Source: Photobacterium sp. CCB-ST2H9 (GTDB lineage Bacteria; Pseudomonadota; Gammaproteobacteria; Enterobacterales; Vibrionaceae). From it: a stretch of DNA of 64,000 nucleotides. Below, in pieces: positions 1 to 8,543 of the stretch. The notes beneath the pieces were generated by a model. It was given only the letters and a program-made list of their open reading frames with translations. It had not been told where the DNA came from and did not search any database. The translations under genes and the position numbers were made by a program. Each line of letters opens with the position of its first letter. The first letter of the stretch is position 1. Location of the stretch: the NCBI RefSeq assembly GCF_023151555.2, contig NZ_CP100426.1:1240001-1304000 (forward strand), in the 5' to 3' direction.

Positions 1-327
1 CAGACACCCACAATCCGAAAGAATCTGTAAAAATTTCATTTTCATTTTTTATTATCATCAATATGTCCATTCCATTCAATATGGAATAACCAGTTATTCA
101 TCACCAAAACAATCAACAAACACATTATAAAAACGATATAACATTTAAATTCAAGACAAAGCGTACTCCTTATTTATTGACTAACATCAGCTACAATCGT
201 AATAAAAAACTCACTTTCTACGTTCAAAAAAATTTTTATACTATCTTATTCAACATACATTTAAAATCAAATCCGTTAAAAAACTATCAACACAGTATTT
301 TTGCATGAATTCTCGCATATTTTCATT
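1..327. other. AT-rich stretch, no gene seen
   Basis: Very AT-rich sequence at the distal end of the toxin/immunity array. No credible reading frame, RNA or repeat was recognised. It may hold decayed remains of further modules that continue beyond the window. Confidence 0.5.
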
Positions 328-618
328 TTATATTGACCAATAAACTGAAATCCTTTTTATAATAGAAGTATCAAATACTACTTCAACCATACTATCTAAA
401 TCAAATCCATCTTGAATCCTAACAATAATCGAACCATTTTTACATTCATATACACCAGATAAGACATGGCGGTAAGTATCCCCTCCAGCAACTGGTGGTA
501 TAATATTACAAAATTTGTTCGCTTGAAATTCATCTCCTTGAAATAAAACCAAGCCATCACAACTTCGCAAAATAATAGACGACTCATCAATAGGAATTAG
601 TAACGTACATGATTTCAT
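328..618 (-). CDS. Small unknown protein, possible orphan immunity protein
   Basis: A 96-residue protein with no signal peptide, no membrane segment and no family that I recognise. The start is ATG, and the upstream sequence has a weak purine-rich stretch (TGAGG) in ribosome-binding position. It is AT-rich like its neighbours and lies on the same strand as the whole orphan array downstream of the CDI operon. By position and size it is most easily read as another orphan immunity gene, but this is inference from context only. No toxin scar could be read directly upstream, in contrast to most of the other members of the array. Confidence 0.45.
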   Translation of the reverse strand: MKSCTLLIPIDESSIILRSCDGLVLFQGDEFQANKFCNIIPPVAGGDTYRHVLSGVYECKNGSIIVRIQDGFDLDSMVEVVFDTSIIKRISVYWSI

Positions 619-988
619 TAAAACCTCATATTTTTACTTTATTTTTTGTGATATTTTTTCAAAAATTTTATATCTTTATGAACACAACACTGTCACTTAT
701 ACGCCAAAATAAATAACAGAATAATCCATTGGATGAAAATTTAATATTGTCCTTTATTATGATTCATGAATCACCATCAAAATATTTCAAATAACTCATC
801 CATAATCATATTAAACAATCAATTAATATGATTCACAAAATTTATTAAAAAGACACCTTAAGATCGCCATGATGTGTATTTTAAAAAATATTTTAGAGCA
901 CCCCACTCATATAAACCAAAAAAAAACAAAAATAACATTAATACACCATTAAAAACTTGATATTATTTATTTAAAACAATCCGTTATT
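619..988. other. AT-rich spacer, no gene seen
   Basis: About 370 bases of highly AT-rich DNA between two array members. No reading frame of convincing length or composition was found on either strand. Confidence 0.45.
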
Positions 989-1460
989 TTAATTTAAACA
1001 TACTTTTTGAGCTGTGAATTTCTTAGTGCAATCAAATGCCATAACAACCTCCACAAACTCTTGAGGAGGCAAATAACTATGTTTTTCGACATAGTGGTAA
1101 ACCATCGATGGCGCTGCAAAAAAACACATCCATTTCTTGATGAAACCCATATTCTTGCAGCCCCCAAATACTCTTTTCGACCACCAGATTCAATATCCAA
1201 TGTAGAAGAACCTTCAGCGTGATTCATAAAGCGAAAACAATCTTGTAGAGGATATCTTCCTCCACTACAAGATAAAAAAACAAAATAATCTTCAGGTAAG
1301 AGAGCATCAATAATTTCAATCATCACTTCACCATTCATTGTAAGCTTTGATAACCAATACTGCCACATCTCTAGTGTATTTAACGACATCTTATGAATCA
1401 TACGGAATGAAATGAACTCATCCTTATACCTAGTAATAAATGTGGGTAGAAGCTAATCAT
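989..1460 (-). pseudogene. Frameshifted orphan immunity gene
   Basis: The frame from 1401 reads a plausible cytosolic protein (MIHKMSLNTLEMWQYW...) until a run of seven T on the coding strand near 1118-1124. After it the current frame turns into unlikely sequence, whereas the next frame reads smoothly through AAPSMVYHYVEKHSYLPP to a stop at 989-991. One extra T (eight instead of seven) would join both halves into one protein with the SMVYHYVEKH-type motif that I associate with immunity-like proteins of polymorphic toxin loci. At the 5' end a second frame break is likely, because an ATG at 1460 opens a frame (MISFYPHLLL) that continues in the main frame as RYKDEFISFR. Either a true pseudogene or a homopolymer sequencing error; I cannot separate these. 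Confidence 0.6.
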
Positions 1461-1576
1461 AAAAATTCTGAAATAGTGATTTGTTCTTTATATAACTGTT
1501 AATTTTTTTAGATTATCGAAAAGTGTGCCACAAGTAAATATGAGTATAATTTCTTCATTATCACTTGAGAATCTGC

Positions 1577-2194
1577 TTAGTTGAAGTCCTGTGATACTAA
1601 AAGTTCCGTTCCAGTAAGAGCATAGTCTCCACGTAATTCCCAGAGCTTGAAAAAATTAGAAAAATCTATTGATGTTTCCGTCAAAGGAGCACATAGATAC
1701 CATTTCATGGGAAATAAAGTTGTCATCCCATAAAATGCCTCAAAAATCGCATAATAATGCTGTTCTCTGGAAATCATAACCGAATTCACATAATCATTAG
1801 TATTTTCAATAAGGCCAACGTTCCAATCATCACTTTGTGCAGTTCTTACCATTGAAAAATCCGAAACAAATCTTTTAGATACACTCCTTGCAACATCTAC
1901 TAGTTCCTCATCACCTAGCAACCTAGATGCTTTTAATCTTTCCGATAAATCTCGTGCTGCTAGTTCCAGACACTGAGCTGGATCACTATTACCTAAACTT
2001 CTAAGATTATGCATCACAGACTGAACGTTCCTGACTCGATCAATCAACTCAGAAGCACAAGGAAAATACTTAAAAATCTCTTCAAGATCTCTATCACTGA
2101 TGACACCATGAAACATCGTTAAAAAATACGAAGGTTCTAAAATCACTTTCCCTTCACAGAAATTACACCACTTATTGAAAGTTTCATATTCCAT
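1577..2194 (-). CDS. Unknown protein, probable orphan immunity protein
   Basis: A 205-residue soluble protein without signal peptide or membrane helix; family not recognised. The N-terminal half is helical and charged, the C-terminal part is rich in aromatic residues. The ATG start is preceded by GGAGGG about seven bases upstream, a good ribosome-binding site. It appears intact. It sits in tandem with other probable immunity genes downstream of cdiA, and a frame just upstream (2397-2199) ends five bases before this start, which is the arrangement expected for a toxin tail followed by its immunity gene. The role is inferred from position. Confidence 0.6.
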   Translation of the reverse strand: MEYETFNKWCNFCEGKVILEPSYFLTMFHGVISDRDLEEIFKYFPCASELIDRVRNVQSVMHNLRSLGNSDPAQCLELAARDLSERLKASRLLGDEELVDVARSVSKRFVSDFSMVRTAQSDDWNVGLIENTNDYVNSVMISREQHYYAIFEAFYGMTTLFPMKWYLCAPLTETSIDFSNFFKLWELRGDYALTGTELLVSQDFN

Positions 2195-2620
2195 ACCATT
2201 ACCCTCCAGAGCTTGAAAAATCCGGCAGAAGCAAAAGAGCGATACTCCAAGGATCTCTAAGAGGTTGAACTATGGAATTAAATTCATTTAATGAATTACT
2301 AATATCAATCATGTCTCTGAGTTCTTTTTTGAAATTGCTCTGAACCTTTTCCACCATGGCTACCAGATTTTCCCATGTAGAGATGTACCAAATTTAATCT
2401 CTTTCGTCTGAATCTGAAATATTTTTAAATTAATTATTTATACCAAAAATTATAGTCATATTTACATCTAAATTTTAATGCTACCTGTATGACTTTCCTA
2501 TATTTAATATCTTCCCAACAAAGAAAATCATAATTAAAACTAACAAATCATTTAATCAAAAATATGTAATAAGTAAAATCTACACATTTACAAAACAAAA
2601 ATCCCAACTAAACTGAACTA
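2195..2620 (-). other. Intergenic stretch with a possible toxin-tail scar
   Basis: On the minus strand an open frame without its own start runs from about 2397 to a TAA at 2201-2199, directly before the next immunity-type gene. Its reading (..NFKKELRDMIDISNS.. to ..PDFSSSGG) is plausible but a competing frame through GGAAAATCTGGTAGCC also reads well for about 25 codons, so which one was coding is unclear. The rest of the stretch (2400-2620) is AT-rich with nothing recognised. Confidence 0.3.
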
Positions 2621-3481
2621 TCATTTTAATCCAAAATTTTTTGCATTTAAGGGAACCTCATTAATTTCATCAGCATTAAAGTTTATATAATTAGATAATG
2701 ATTCCTTCGGGATATTCAAAAACAATCCATAACCTGAAGCCAAAAGATAGCGCAACTCAGATTCTGAAAGATCAATAATGACTTTATTCTTCACTTGAAC
2801 ATCTAATCGGACACATGAACCCCTCCAATACTAACTAAATCATAATTAGGTTGATTATAAAAACCTATCAATCTGTTTTGATCCTGCCTTCCCAAAATCA
2901 TCTCTACGTATTCCAATTATTCATGATTGATCCTATAAACTATTTCATGATTTTCCCATTCTCCCGAAACATCTCAACCAGTTTCTATTACCTTAACAGC
3001 AAGAACGTACGCTAAATATTCTTTAAATATGCTAAGACTTTTTATTAACCAGTCTCATTTATTTCTTCCATCTCTGAAAATCTGATTAGAGAGGCAATAT
3101 TCATAATCAGACAGAGATATTAAATTAAATGTATCAACACCTTGAAACCAACCATATTCAGAAAAATCCCCAATATCCCAAGCATCTTGTTCTATTGTAT
3201 AGAGAACACAAATTTCCAAAGGAATGACAGTCAATATGATTAGATATAAAGCATCCATTTGTGATGAATTAATGTCGATTTTACGAACAAAAAAATCAAC
3301 ATACGAAGATTTCTTAGTTAAAATCCCTTCTATCTCAGATAAATTGTCTTCATCGAATCTCTCATCACTCCACAGCTTATCCAGTTCTATCTCCGTTGAG
3401 TCAATTGTCAACCTCCGAATAGTTCCAAGTTAGATGAATGGTTTAGATCATACCAATATCCAAATCATGTATAAATTTCAC
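2621..3481 (-). pseudogene. Heavily decayed immunity-type gene, single ancestral frame
   Basis: Reading the minus strand from a GTG at 3481 (good AGAGG site five bases upstream) shows one ancestral gene of roughly 280 codons. It is broken by a TAA after MKFIHDLDIGMI, a frameshift before TIDSTEIELDKLW, in-frame stops at 3057-3055 (TGA), 2976-2974 (TGA) and 2919-2917 (TAA), and a frameshift near 2815, and it ends with a stop at 2623-2621. Between the stops the same frame gives well-formed protein such as SLSIFKEYLAYVLAVKV and DVSGEWENHEIVYRINHE. The 118-codon open frame at 3411-3055 is therefore only a fragment. The family is not recognised; an old orphan immunity gene fits the context. Confidence 0.7.
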
Positions 3482-3574
3482 TATCACCTCTTGTAGAACC
3501 TCAAAAATCGATCAGAAACATTTACTGAACTTTTATAAAGTAGTTGGATTTATCAGCCCCTCTTCCAAAAAAAA

Positions 3575-4129
3575 TTACTTCCCAAGCTCACTCAATTCTT
3601 CAATGATTAGTTTGGAAATCATCTGAATATCTCTCGGCTCATCTTCTGCTCCCCATTGGAAGGAAGCTATTTCTAACGATACTGCGGCATCTTCAAAATA
3701 AGCATATTTTGTTGTGTATCCAGACTCCTGGAAGCTAGCCAATCGTTTGCCATTCCGTTGTACAACCACTTCGTGGGATACAGCAGGTTTGTTCAACGCC
3801 TTGCCACCATAGTTAAAGTTTCTTTGGTACTGAATACTGATACTTGCTTGAATTGCATCTTTATCGTTATTATTTGACAACACACCTTGCTTATTCATTT
3901 CTTCTAGTAATGCAGCATAAAACTCTTCTTTCAACTTAGACTCAGAAGCAAAAGTTGTGTCTCCAGGAATCGCTCCATGACCTAAAGTTAATTTTAGGTT
4001 TACATCGTTCAGCTGGTATTTCGTTATCCCCTTTTCAATTGATGTCGACTCTTCATAGTACTGATATGGTGAACTGGAACACCCAGCTAGTATTGCCACA
4101 ATACCGACAGCTAGAGATTTTTTAAACAT
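3575..4129 (-). CDS. Predicted lipoprotein in the CDI island
   Basis: A 184-residue protein with a lipoprotein signal: MFKKS, a hydrophobic segment, and the lipobox LAGC followed by SSS, so it should be lipidated at the Cys near residue 17. The residue after Cys is Ser, which favours sorting to the outer membrane under the usual Lol rule. I start it at the second Met (4129) because the signal peptide begins there and GTGAGAA lies upstream. The mature part is charged, without repeats, and its family is not recognised. It is the only clearly intact exported protein inside the orphan array. It could be a surface protein unrelated to toxin immunity; a possible role in the CDI system is speculation. 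Confidence 0.75.
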   Translation of the reverse strand: MFKKSLAVGIVAILAGCSSSPYQYYEESTSIEKGITKYQLNDVNLKLTLGHGAIPGDTTFASESKLKEEFYAALLEEMNKQGVLSNNNDKDAIQASISIQYQRNFNYGGKALNKPAVSHEVVVQRNGKRLASFQESGYTTKYAYFEDAAVSLEIASFQWGAEDEPRDIQMISKLIIEELSELGK

Positions 4130-4331
4130 GATTATTCTCACTTATGTATATCTATTCAAACATTTTCATTCGAAAACCATTTAATCAATGAGGACAGTTT
4201 GATGGAAAAATTAATCAAACTGCCATAAAAATTCACCAAAACGAAGCGACATCACGCTTGTAATGATATCTTTCTACTTCATCATCTACAGTAATTTACG
4301 GCTCTAAAAATGTTGTCTCAAATATATTCCG

Positions 4332-4754
4332 TCAGCTGTCAAGGGTGACATCCACATTGCCTTGCTGACGATCGACGTCGAACAGTTCCTGGCTGGTGCT
4401 GCTGGAATCGCGGTTCAGGGCGGTGAGGTCGCTGTCGTCCGCGATACTGATCTCACCTTGTCCCAGCGTCGCGAGCGTCTTGTCTTTGCGGTAAGACGAG
4501 GTGTTTTTGTACTGCAGAGTGGTGGTGTTTTTAGTCCAATCGATACTACCTGACAGACCCACGCTGGACGTCAGCCCCCCGGACATGTCCTGACGGTAGT
4601 CGGTATTGTTCAGATCGCGGAATGTCAGACTGCCGGTCGTCAGAGCCAGATTACCGAGGTCATTGCCGTCTTCATCGACGATGGCGATCACCGCGCCGGT
4701 GGCGTCGGTATTCCCGGCGACTTTGATATCTGCTGTGCCGCCTGAGGTTAAGGT
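4332..4754 (-). pseudogene. Detached internal fragment of cdiA
   Basis: The block 4338-4754 matches cdiA 12958-13374 base for base with only scattered differences and no length change, in the same orientation (constant offset 8,620). It encodes the segment TLTSGGTAD... to ...QQGNVDVTLD of the FHA-type repeat region and then stops two codons after the homology ends. It has no start codon, and an in-frame stop lies just upstream. The fragment is GC-rich inside AT-rich DNA, so it was copied or left behind from a cdiA gene. Such fragments are typical of orphan CDI modules and can act as homology for recombination with the intact gene. Confidence 0.9.
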
Positions 4755-4776
4755 TATGGGCTGACTTTAGGTGCTT

Positions 4777-4837
4777 TTAGGGATGTTAGGGATGTTAGGG
4801 ATGTTAGGGATGTTAGGGATGTTAGGGATGTTAGGGA
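4777..4837. repeat. 9-bp tandem repeat (TTAGGGATG), 6.8 copies
   Basis: Six perfect tandem copies of TTAGGGATG followed by a partial seventh (TTAGGGA). It starts 23 bases from the edge of the cdiA fragment. Two of the three minus-strand frames are open through it, but no gene appears to use it. Confidence 0.95.
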
Positions 4838-5049
4838 AAGCTCAGAAAGTCATACACAAACGTGTCAGTCCTTGCAACTCCAACAAGTCACTTGGACCAA
4901 TCAGTATAAACCAGAGAAGGCAACAACATAAGGCATTGAAATTTAGAGTTTTTTATTTTTATACTATTTTTCTTGTAAGTCACAACTATTGATGGCATTC
5001 TCTTGGAGCATAAGAATATCCGACTTTCAGAAAACTCAAAAAACTATCA

Positions 5050-5730
5050 GTGGAACCTATTTTCAATCACCCTTGGGCTTTATCCCAGGAAGAAGCTTTA
5101 AACCTACAACAAGAGCTGGCTGCTAAAGTTGTAAAGACAGATCAAGTCAATAAAGTAAAGCTTGTTGCTGGAGTTGATGTCGCCTACCAGAAGGACAGCG
5201 ATAGATTGGTTGCCTCAGTTGTTGTTCTTGATGCTGAGACTCTAGAAGTTATTGAAACAGCTACCGCTATTGATAAAGAGCAATTTCCTTATATTCCTGG
5301 CCTATTTTCTTTTCGGGAATTGCCACCACTGATAAAGGCATTTGAGAAGGTAAAGCACCTACCCGATTTAATCGTATGCGATGGCCAAGGTTATGCACAT
5401 CCTCGCCGCTTTGGATTAGCTTGCCATTTAGGGGTGATTTTTGATGTACCGACGGTTGGCTGCGGTAAAACTCGTTTATTAGGAGAGCATACAGAACCAG
5501 ATAAAAATAGAGGAGCAACAGCCCCTCTCATTGATAATGGTGAAACAATCGGTAGTGTATTACGAACACAAGATTTCATAAACCCAATTTATGTTTCCAT
5601 TGGTCATCGTGTTTCGTTAGCAACAGCTTGTGAATGGATTTTAAAACTCTCACCTAAATACCGCTTACCAGAAACAACAAGGAAAGCAGATCAATTAGTA
5701 AACGCTACAATTAAGAAATTAAACAATTAA
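5050..5730 (+). CDS. nfi: Endonuclease V
   Basis: A 226-residue protein matching the endonuclease V family, which cuts DNA 3' to deaminated bases such as inosine and starts alternative excision repair. Family landmarks are present: GVDVAY with the first metal-binding Asp at residue 43, FSFRELPPL with Glu90, and CDGQGYAHPRRFGLA with Asp111 and His117; length matches the usual 220-230. The start is GTG at 5050; no strong ribosome-binding site is visible. It is the only plus-strand gene in the first 25 kb and runs convergently into the next immunity gene, overlapping its stop by four bases. It is an odd resident of a toxin/immunity array, though a deaminase-like toxin remnant lies only 0.9 kb away. 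Confidence 0.92.
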   Translation: MEPIFNHPWALSQEEALNLQQELAAKVVKTDQVNKVKLVAGVDVAYQKDSDRLVASVVVLDAETLEVIETATAIDKEQFPYIPGLFSFRELPPLIKAFEKVKHLPDLIVCDGQGYAHPRRFGLACHLGVIFDVPTVGCGKTRLLGEHTEPDKNRGATAPLIDNGETIGSVLRTQDFINPIYVSIGHRVSLATACEWILKLSPKYRLPETTRKADQLVNATIKKLNN

Positions 5731-6602
5731 ACTAATACTTCCACTCGATTGAACTCGACATAACAATCCGGATTATTTAACTTAAATAACTTTAAGTCAT
5801 CTAAGTTTATAATATTAGAGTTTATAAGCAGATTTTTAAGATTACTATCCTCTTGCAGTAAAAATAAGCTTTCTTTTGTCACTGCTGTTTGGAATAGGCT
5901 AATACTCTCCATCAGCTCTAGCACTCCCGAATAAATTAATCGTCTAAACAACTTATCTGTAACTGAATGTCCAGAAAGAGATAAAAACTCAGCTGATTTT
6001 AAATTTCTTAAAAAAGAATCATCTTTAAAAGCTGGAATTACTAACTTATCTGATATCATTTTTACTTGATTAAAGTAATCACCTTCCATTCCAAGAACAG
6101 ACAAGTATCCATTTTCATTAAACGCTAAATCAAAAGAAAATGAGTTTCTTGATGTAACTTCATATTTCTTTAACTGATCATTTTCATACCACTGATAAAT
6201 TTGAGAGAAACCATCCTCAACAAGCTCTATTGACTCTAAGCATCCCGTCTCATAGTAGGCAACTTGTGAGTCAGACCATCCTCTTACATACAATACCTCT
6301 CCTGTACAAAATGCACCATCAAACTCTAGCGCAATTCCACTAAAACGCTCCCCATTTAAACATAGAAATGGTTCATAATCGTCTTCATTTTCGGGTTCTA
6401 AAAGCTCAATATCGATAATTTTACTTTCAGATACAGGTAAATAGCTAGGAAAATACTTCCCTATTTCCACCCCTTCCGAAATGTTAATCGCATTTACCAT
6501 TTCACCATCACTCATAGTAAATGCAACTCCAGAGAAAAGATCACCTTTATAAAAAAATTTTCCTTCCTCTTCTGTTAATGCATTTTTTTTTAACCTCAGC
6601 AT
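5727..6602 (-). CDS. Probable immunity protein of the adjacent deaminase-like toxin
   Basis: A 291-residue soluble acidic protein. The first half has short repeated motifs of the type KGDLFSGVAF and NGERFSGIAL, resembling the MORN-like repeats of YwqK-type antitoxins; the second half is helical and not recognised. It starts with ATG one base after the stop of the deaminase-like toxin fragment, the normal arrangement for a toxin-immunity pair. The gene looks intact although the toxin fragment seems inactive. The immunity role is inferred from position and repeat type. Confidence 0.65.
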   Translation of the reverse strand: MLRLKKNALTEEEGKFFYKGDLFSGVAFTMSDGEMVNAINISEGVEIGKYFPSYLPVSESKIIDIELLEPENEDDYEPFLCLNGERFSGIALEFDGAFCTGEVLYVRGWSDSQVAYYETGCLESIELVEDGFSQIYQWYENDQLKKYEVTSRNSFSFDLAFNENGYLSVLGMEGDYFNQVKMISDKLVIPAFKDDSFLRNLKSAEFLSLSGHSVTDKLFRRLIYSGVLELMESISLFQTAVTKESLFLLQEDSNLKNLLINSNIINLDDLKLFKLNNPDCYVEFNRVEVLV

Positions 6603-6603
6603 G

Positions 6604-7132
6604 TTACTTAACCCCAGTCAAAATATTTACAGAATTCGACAAAATGCCTCCACAATTACTACATGCTGGAAATGGCAAACCTTGCCCAGGGCCAGGAGCT
6701 AATTTGATCGTCGATACATTTATTTTCGATAAATCAAAGTCTACTGGCACTTGATTTATTACACTGTTTACTGATTGAACTTCTGCTTGCAAACCAGGGA
6801 TACCTGCTTGCGTTGGATACTGTCTAGTACCATCTCCAACATGCTCTAATATTCTGGCTCGAGTAACAGAGTTTAAAGTATTTCCAGAATCTAAATCCAA
6901 CTTTTCAACCTGTTTTATGTACGCAGCATGATCGTCAATACCGAAGACTTGATCATCTAATCTACGAACTCCCGGAAATGTATAGTTTTTACTAACGATA
7001 CCTGATTCATCAACACCAGCTCGAGACAAAGCAGCCTGTTTTCGCAGCTGCTTTTTGGTAGAACTTGAAATGATCGATGCAGCATCATCAGTTAAACCAC
7101 TAGTTAATCTGTTTGGAACAACAAATCAATAA
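6604..7132 (-). pseudogene. Orphan CT toxin fragment, deaminase-like, probably inactive
   Basis: An open frame from about 7132 to the stop at 6604 with no ATG; possible starts are internal TTG or GTG codons. The C-terminal part has the layout of the YwqJ/BURPS668-type cytidine deaminase toxins: GIPGLQAEVQSVN in place of the family's (H)AE helix, and FPACSNCGGIL as the PCxxC-type zinc motif. The zinc-binding His of the first motif is replaced by Gln (codon CAA), and the Pro before the first Cys by Ala, so catalysis is doubtful. No repeat or secretion domain is attached, as expected for an orphan CdiA-CT. Cognate immunity is probably the next gene downstream. Confidence 0.7.
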
Positions 7133-7409
7133 CTATTCAGCAGGAAAAACAACGTCCCACAAAAACTCTTTGGCAACTGATTTTGCTTCTTCTTCAGTTT
7201 CAAAAAAGGAAACTTCGCAATCATCCATTAGTTTTGCCCAAGACAGAGATTCATCACGAAAAGCCTTTTTGAGTTCAGCCTCATACCTTCTCGAAAAGGT
7301 TCATGCTGCAAATATTTTAGAAATGCAGCAATGGCTTCTTCATCATCCAAGCCTGCCTGGGCTCCATAAATCCCAGCCAAAACGCTTTCATTAACTTATA
7401 TGATTCCAT
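7133..7409 (-). pseudogene. Frameshifted small acidic immunity gene
   Basis: Reading three frames in turn restores a protein of about 92 residues. It starts MESYKLMKAFWLGF, continues GAQAGLDDEEAIAAFLKYLQ after a first frameshift near 7360, then YEAELKKAFRDESLSWAKLM and SVAKEFLWDVVFPAE after a second near 7290, with the stop at 7135-7133. The composition (acidic, rich in Glu and Asp) and the position five bases after a toxin tail are those of a CdiI-type protein. The two shifts make it non-functional. Confidence 0.7.
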
Positions 7410-7411
7410 AA

Positions 7412-7775
7412 TTACTTATCTGGAATTGGGTATATTGTATTCGTCTGCCAGACATTTTTAGCTGGATCGTACACATACCATGCCTCAACATTTATCAGAC
7501 CATCGACTTTTTTAATGGCCCTGATAGCCCCGTTTTTTGCCAACTGGAACATAGCCTCGGCCTAATTCAGCCCCCTATCAGCTGAAAATTTGATCCTTAA
7601 TGTACCTGCTCTGCATTTTTAATTGCATTATCCAGGTAATTATTTCTAAGGAAGTCATCAGCTCGCACCAATAGTTCATCACTATTAAATGCCGTCGATC
7701 TAGGAGTGTAAGCTCGTCTTGTTTTAGAGCTATCTGGAGCAACACCTGTCCGTGCTCGAACATACACTACTCATC
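7412..7775 (-). pseudogene. Decayed toxin tail (CdiA-CT scar)
   Basis: The minus strand reads APDSSKTRRAYTPRSTAF, ..LDNAIKNAEQVH, then after a frameshift IKFSADRGLN, a TAG stop, and in the same frame AEAMFQLAKNGAIRAIKK to INVEAWYVYDPAKNVW and a final stop at 7414-7412. It ends two bases before the ATG of the decayed immunity gene. The family is not identified. One frameshift and one internal stop mark it as dead. Confidence 0.65.
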
Positions 7776-7819
7776 TGTGACAGACCCACCATGCCTTTCA
7801 ACGTTTAATTTATAGATGG

Positions 7820-8161
7820 TTATTGGTCAGGATACTCAAATTTGGTCGTTACAGTTCCATCTGCATTGATAAACAGTATGAATGCATTCCAATCCCCCCC
7901 TGTATGCGCCTTCATCTTGGCATGAAGCTGGAGCACTAAATCCTTAACTAAACGCCGAAGTTCTCTTTCAAGCGCTGGGAAAAACTCTTCATTTCTGGTT
8001 ATATAACTAAAAGCGGATCCTACACTCAAACTACCATCTTCATAGCCATGGTCATATTCAAAACGACACTTAGCTGACGTGGCATCAACAGGACAGCTCC
8101 CCTTCACTACTAGAAACAGCTGTTCAATCAATTTATGTTGTTCTTAAATCGGATTATCCAT
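7820..8161 (-). pseudogene. YezG-type immunity gene with stop at codon 6
   Basis: The natural start is the ATG at 8161, with GGAGG at ideal distance, but codon 6 is TAA (8146-8144). From there the frame runs intact for about 108 codons to 7820. The C-terminal part GGDWNAFILFINADGTV..FEYPD fits the YezG family of antitoxins, which pair with YeeF-type nuclease toxins. A TTG at 8131 could allow weak restart and give a 103-residue product, so partial function is not excluded. The ATG overlaps the stop of a toxin tail, which fixes the ancestral pair. Confidence 0.75.
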
Positions 8162-8252
8162 ATTTATCCTCCAGCCTGACTTTTAGATTACTTAGTATAG
8201 TTCGACCATTAATTTGATATTCAATGTCAGGGCTATCTGACCTTGGATTATC
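8154..8252 (-). pseudogene. Toxin-tail scar upstream of the YezG-type gene
   Basis: A 32-codon frame without start, reading DNPRSDSPDIEYQINGR and ILSNLKVRLEDKYG, stops inside the ATG region of the YezG-type gene (GGATAA overlapping ATGGATAA). In-frame stops lie just upstream. The remaining 8253-8543 is AT-rich with nothing recognised. Confidence 0.6.
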
Positions 8253-8543
8253 AGGTTATCCACAATTCGATTTCACTTTTTTATATCCGATATTTCACTA
8301 TTTTTTGATAAATCGTTCCACATTTCAGTCGATTCCCAGTATCAACACACTGGATATGCTCACTGACTTATGTATCTAAGCCTAGCTTTATAAAAATATT
8401 TGACGACTATCCGAAAGCATATTAATGTAAATTAGCATGAAACTTATTTTATTTATAAAAATACTTATCACTTCTATAATCCGTGTCAATTTCCACATTG
8501 AAAATTAATCAGATATGAAAAATTACTTGTTTTTCAAATTCAA

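Noticed and set aside
4771..4992. Plus-strand frame beginning MLLGMLGMLG
   Set aside because: Generated by the 9-bp tandem repeat; nothing protein-like follows.
7113..7394. Plus-strand 93-codon frame in the array
   Set aside because: Opposite strand of the frameshifted immunity pseudogene, whose restored protein is far more convincing.
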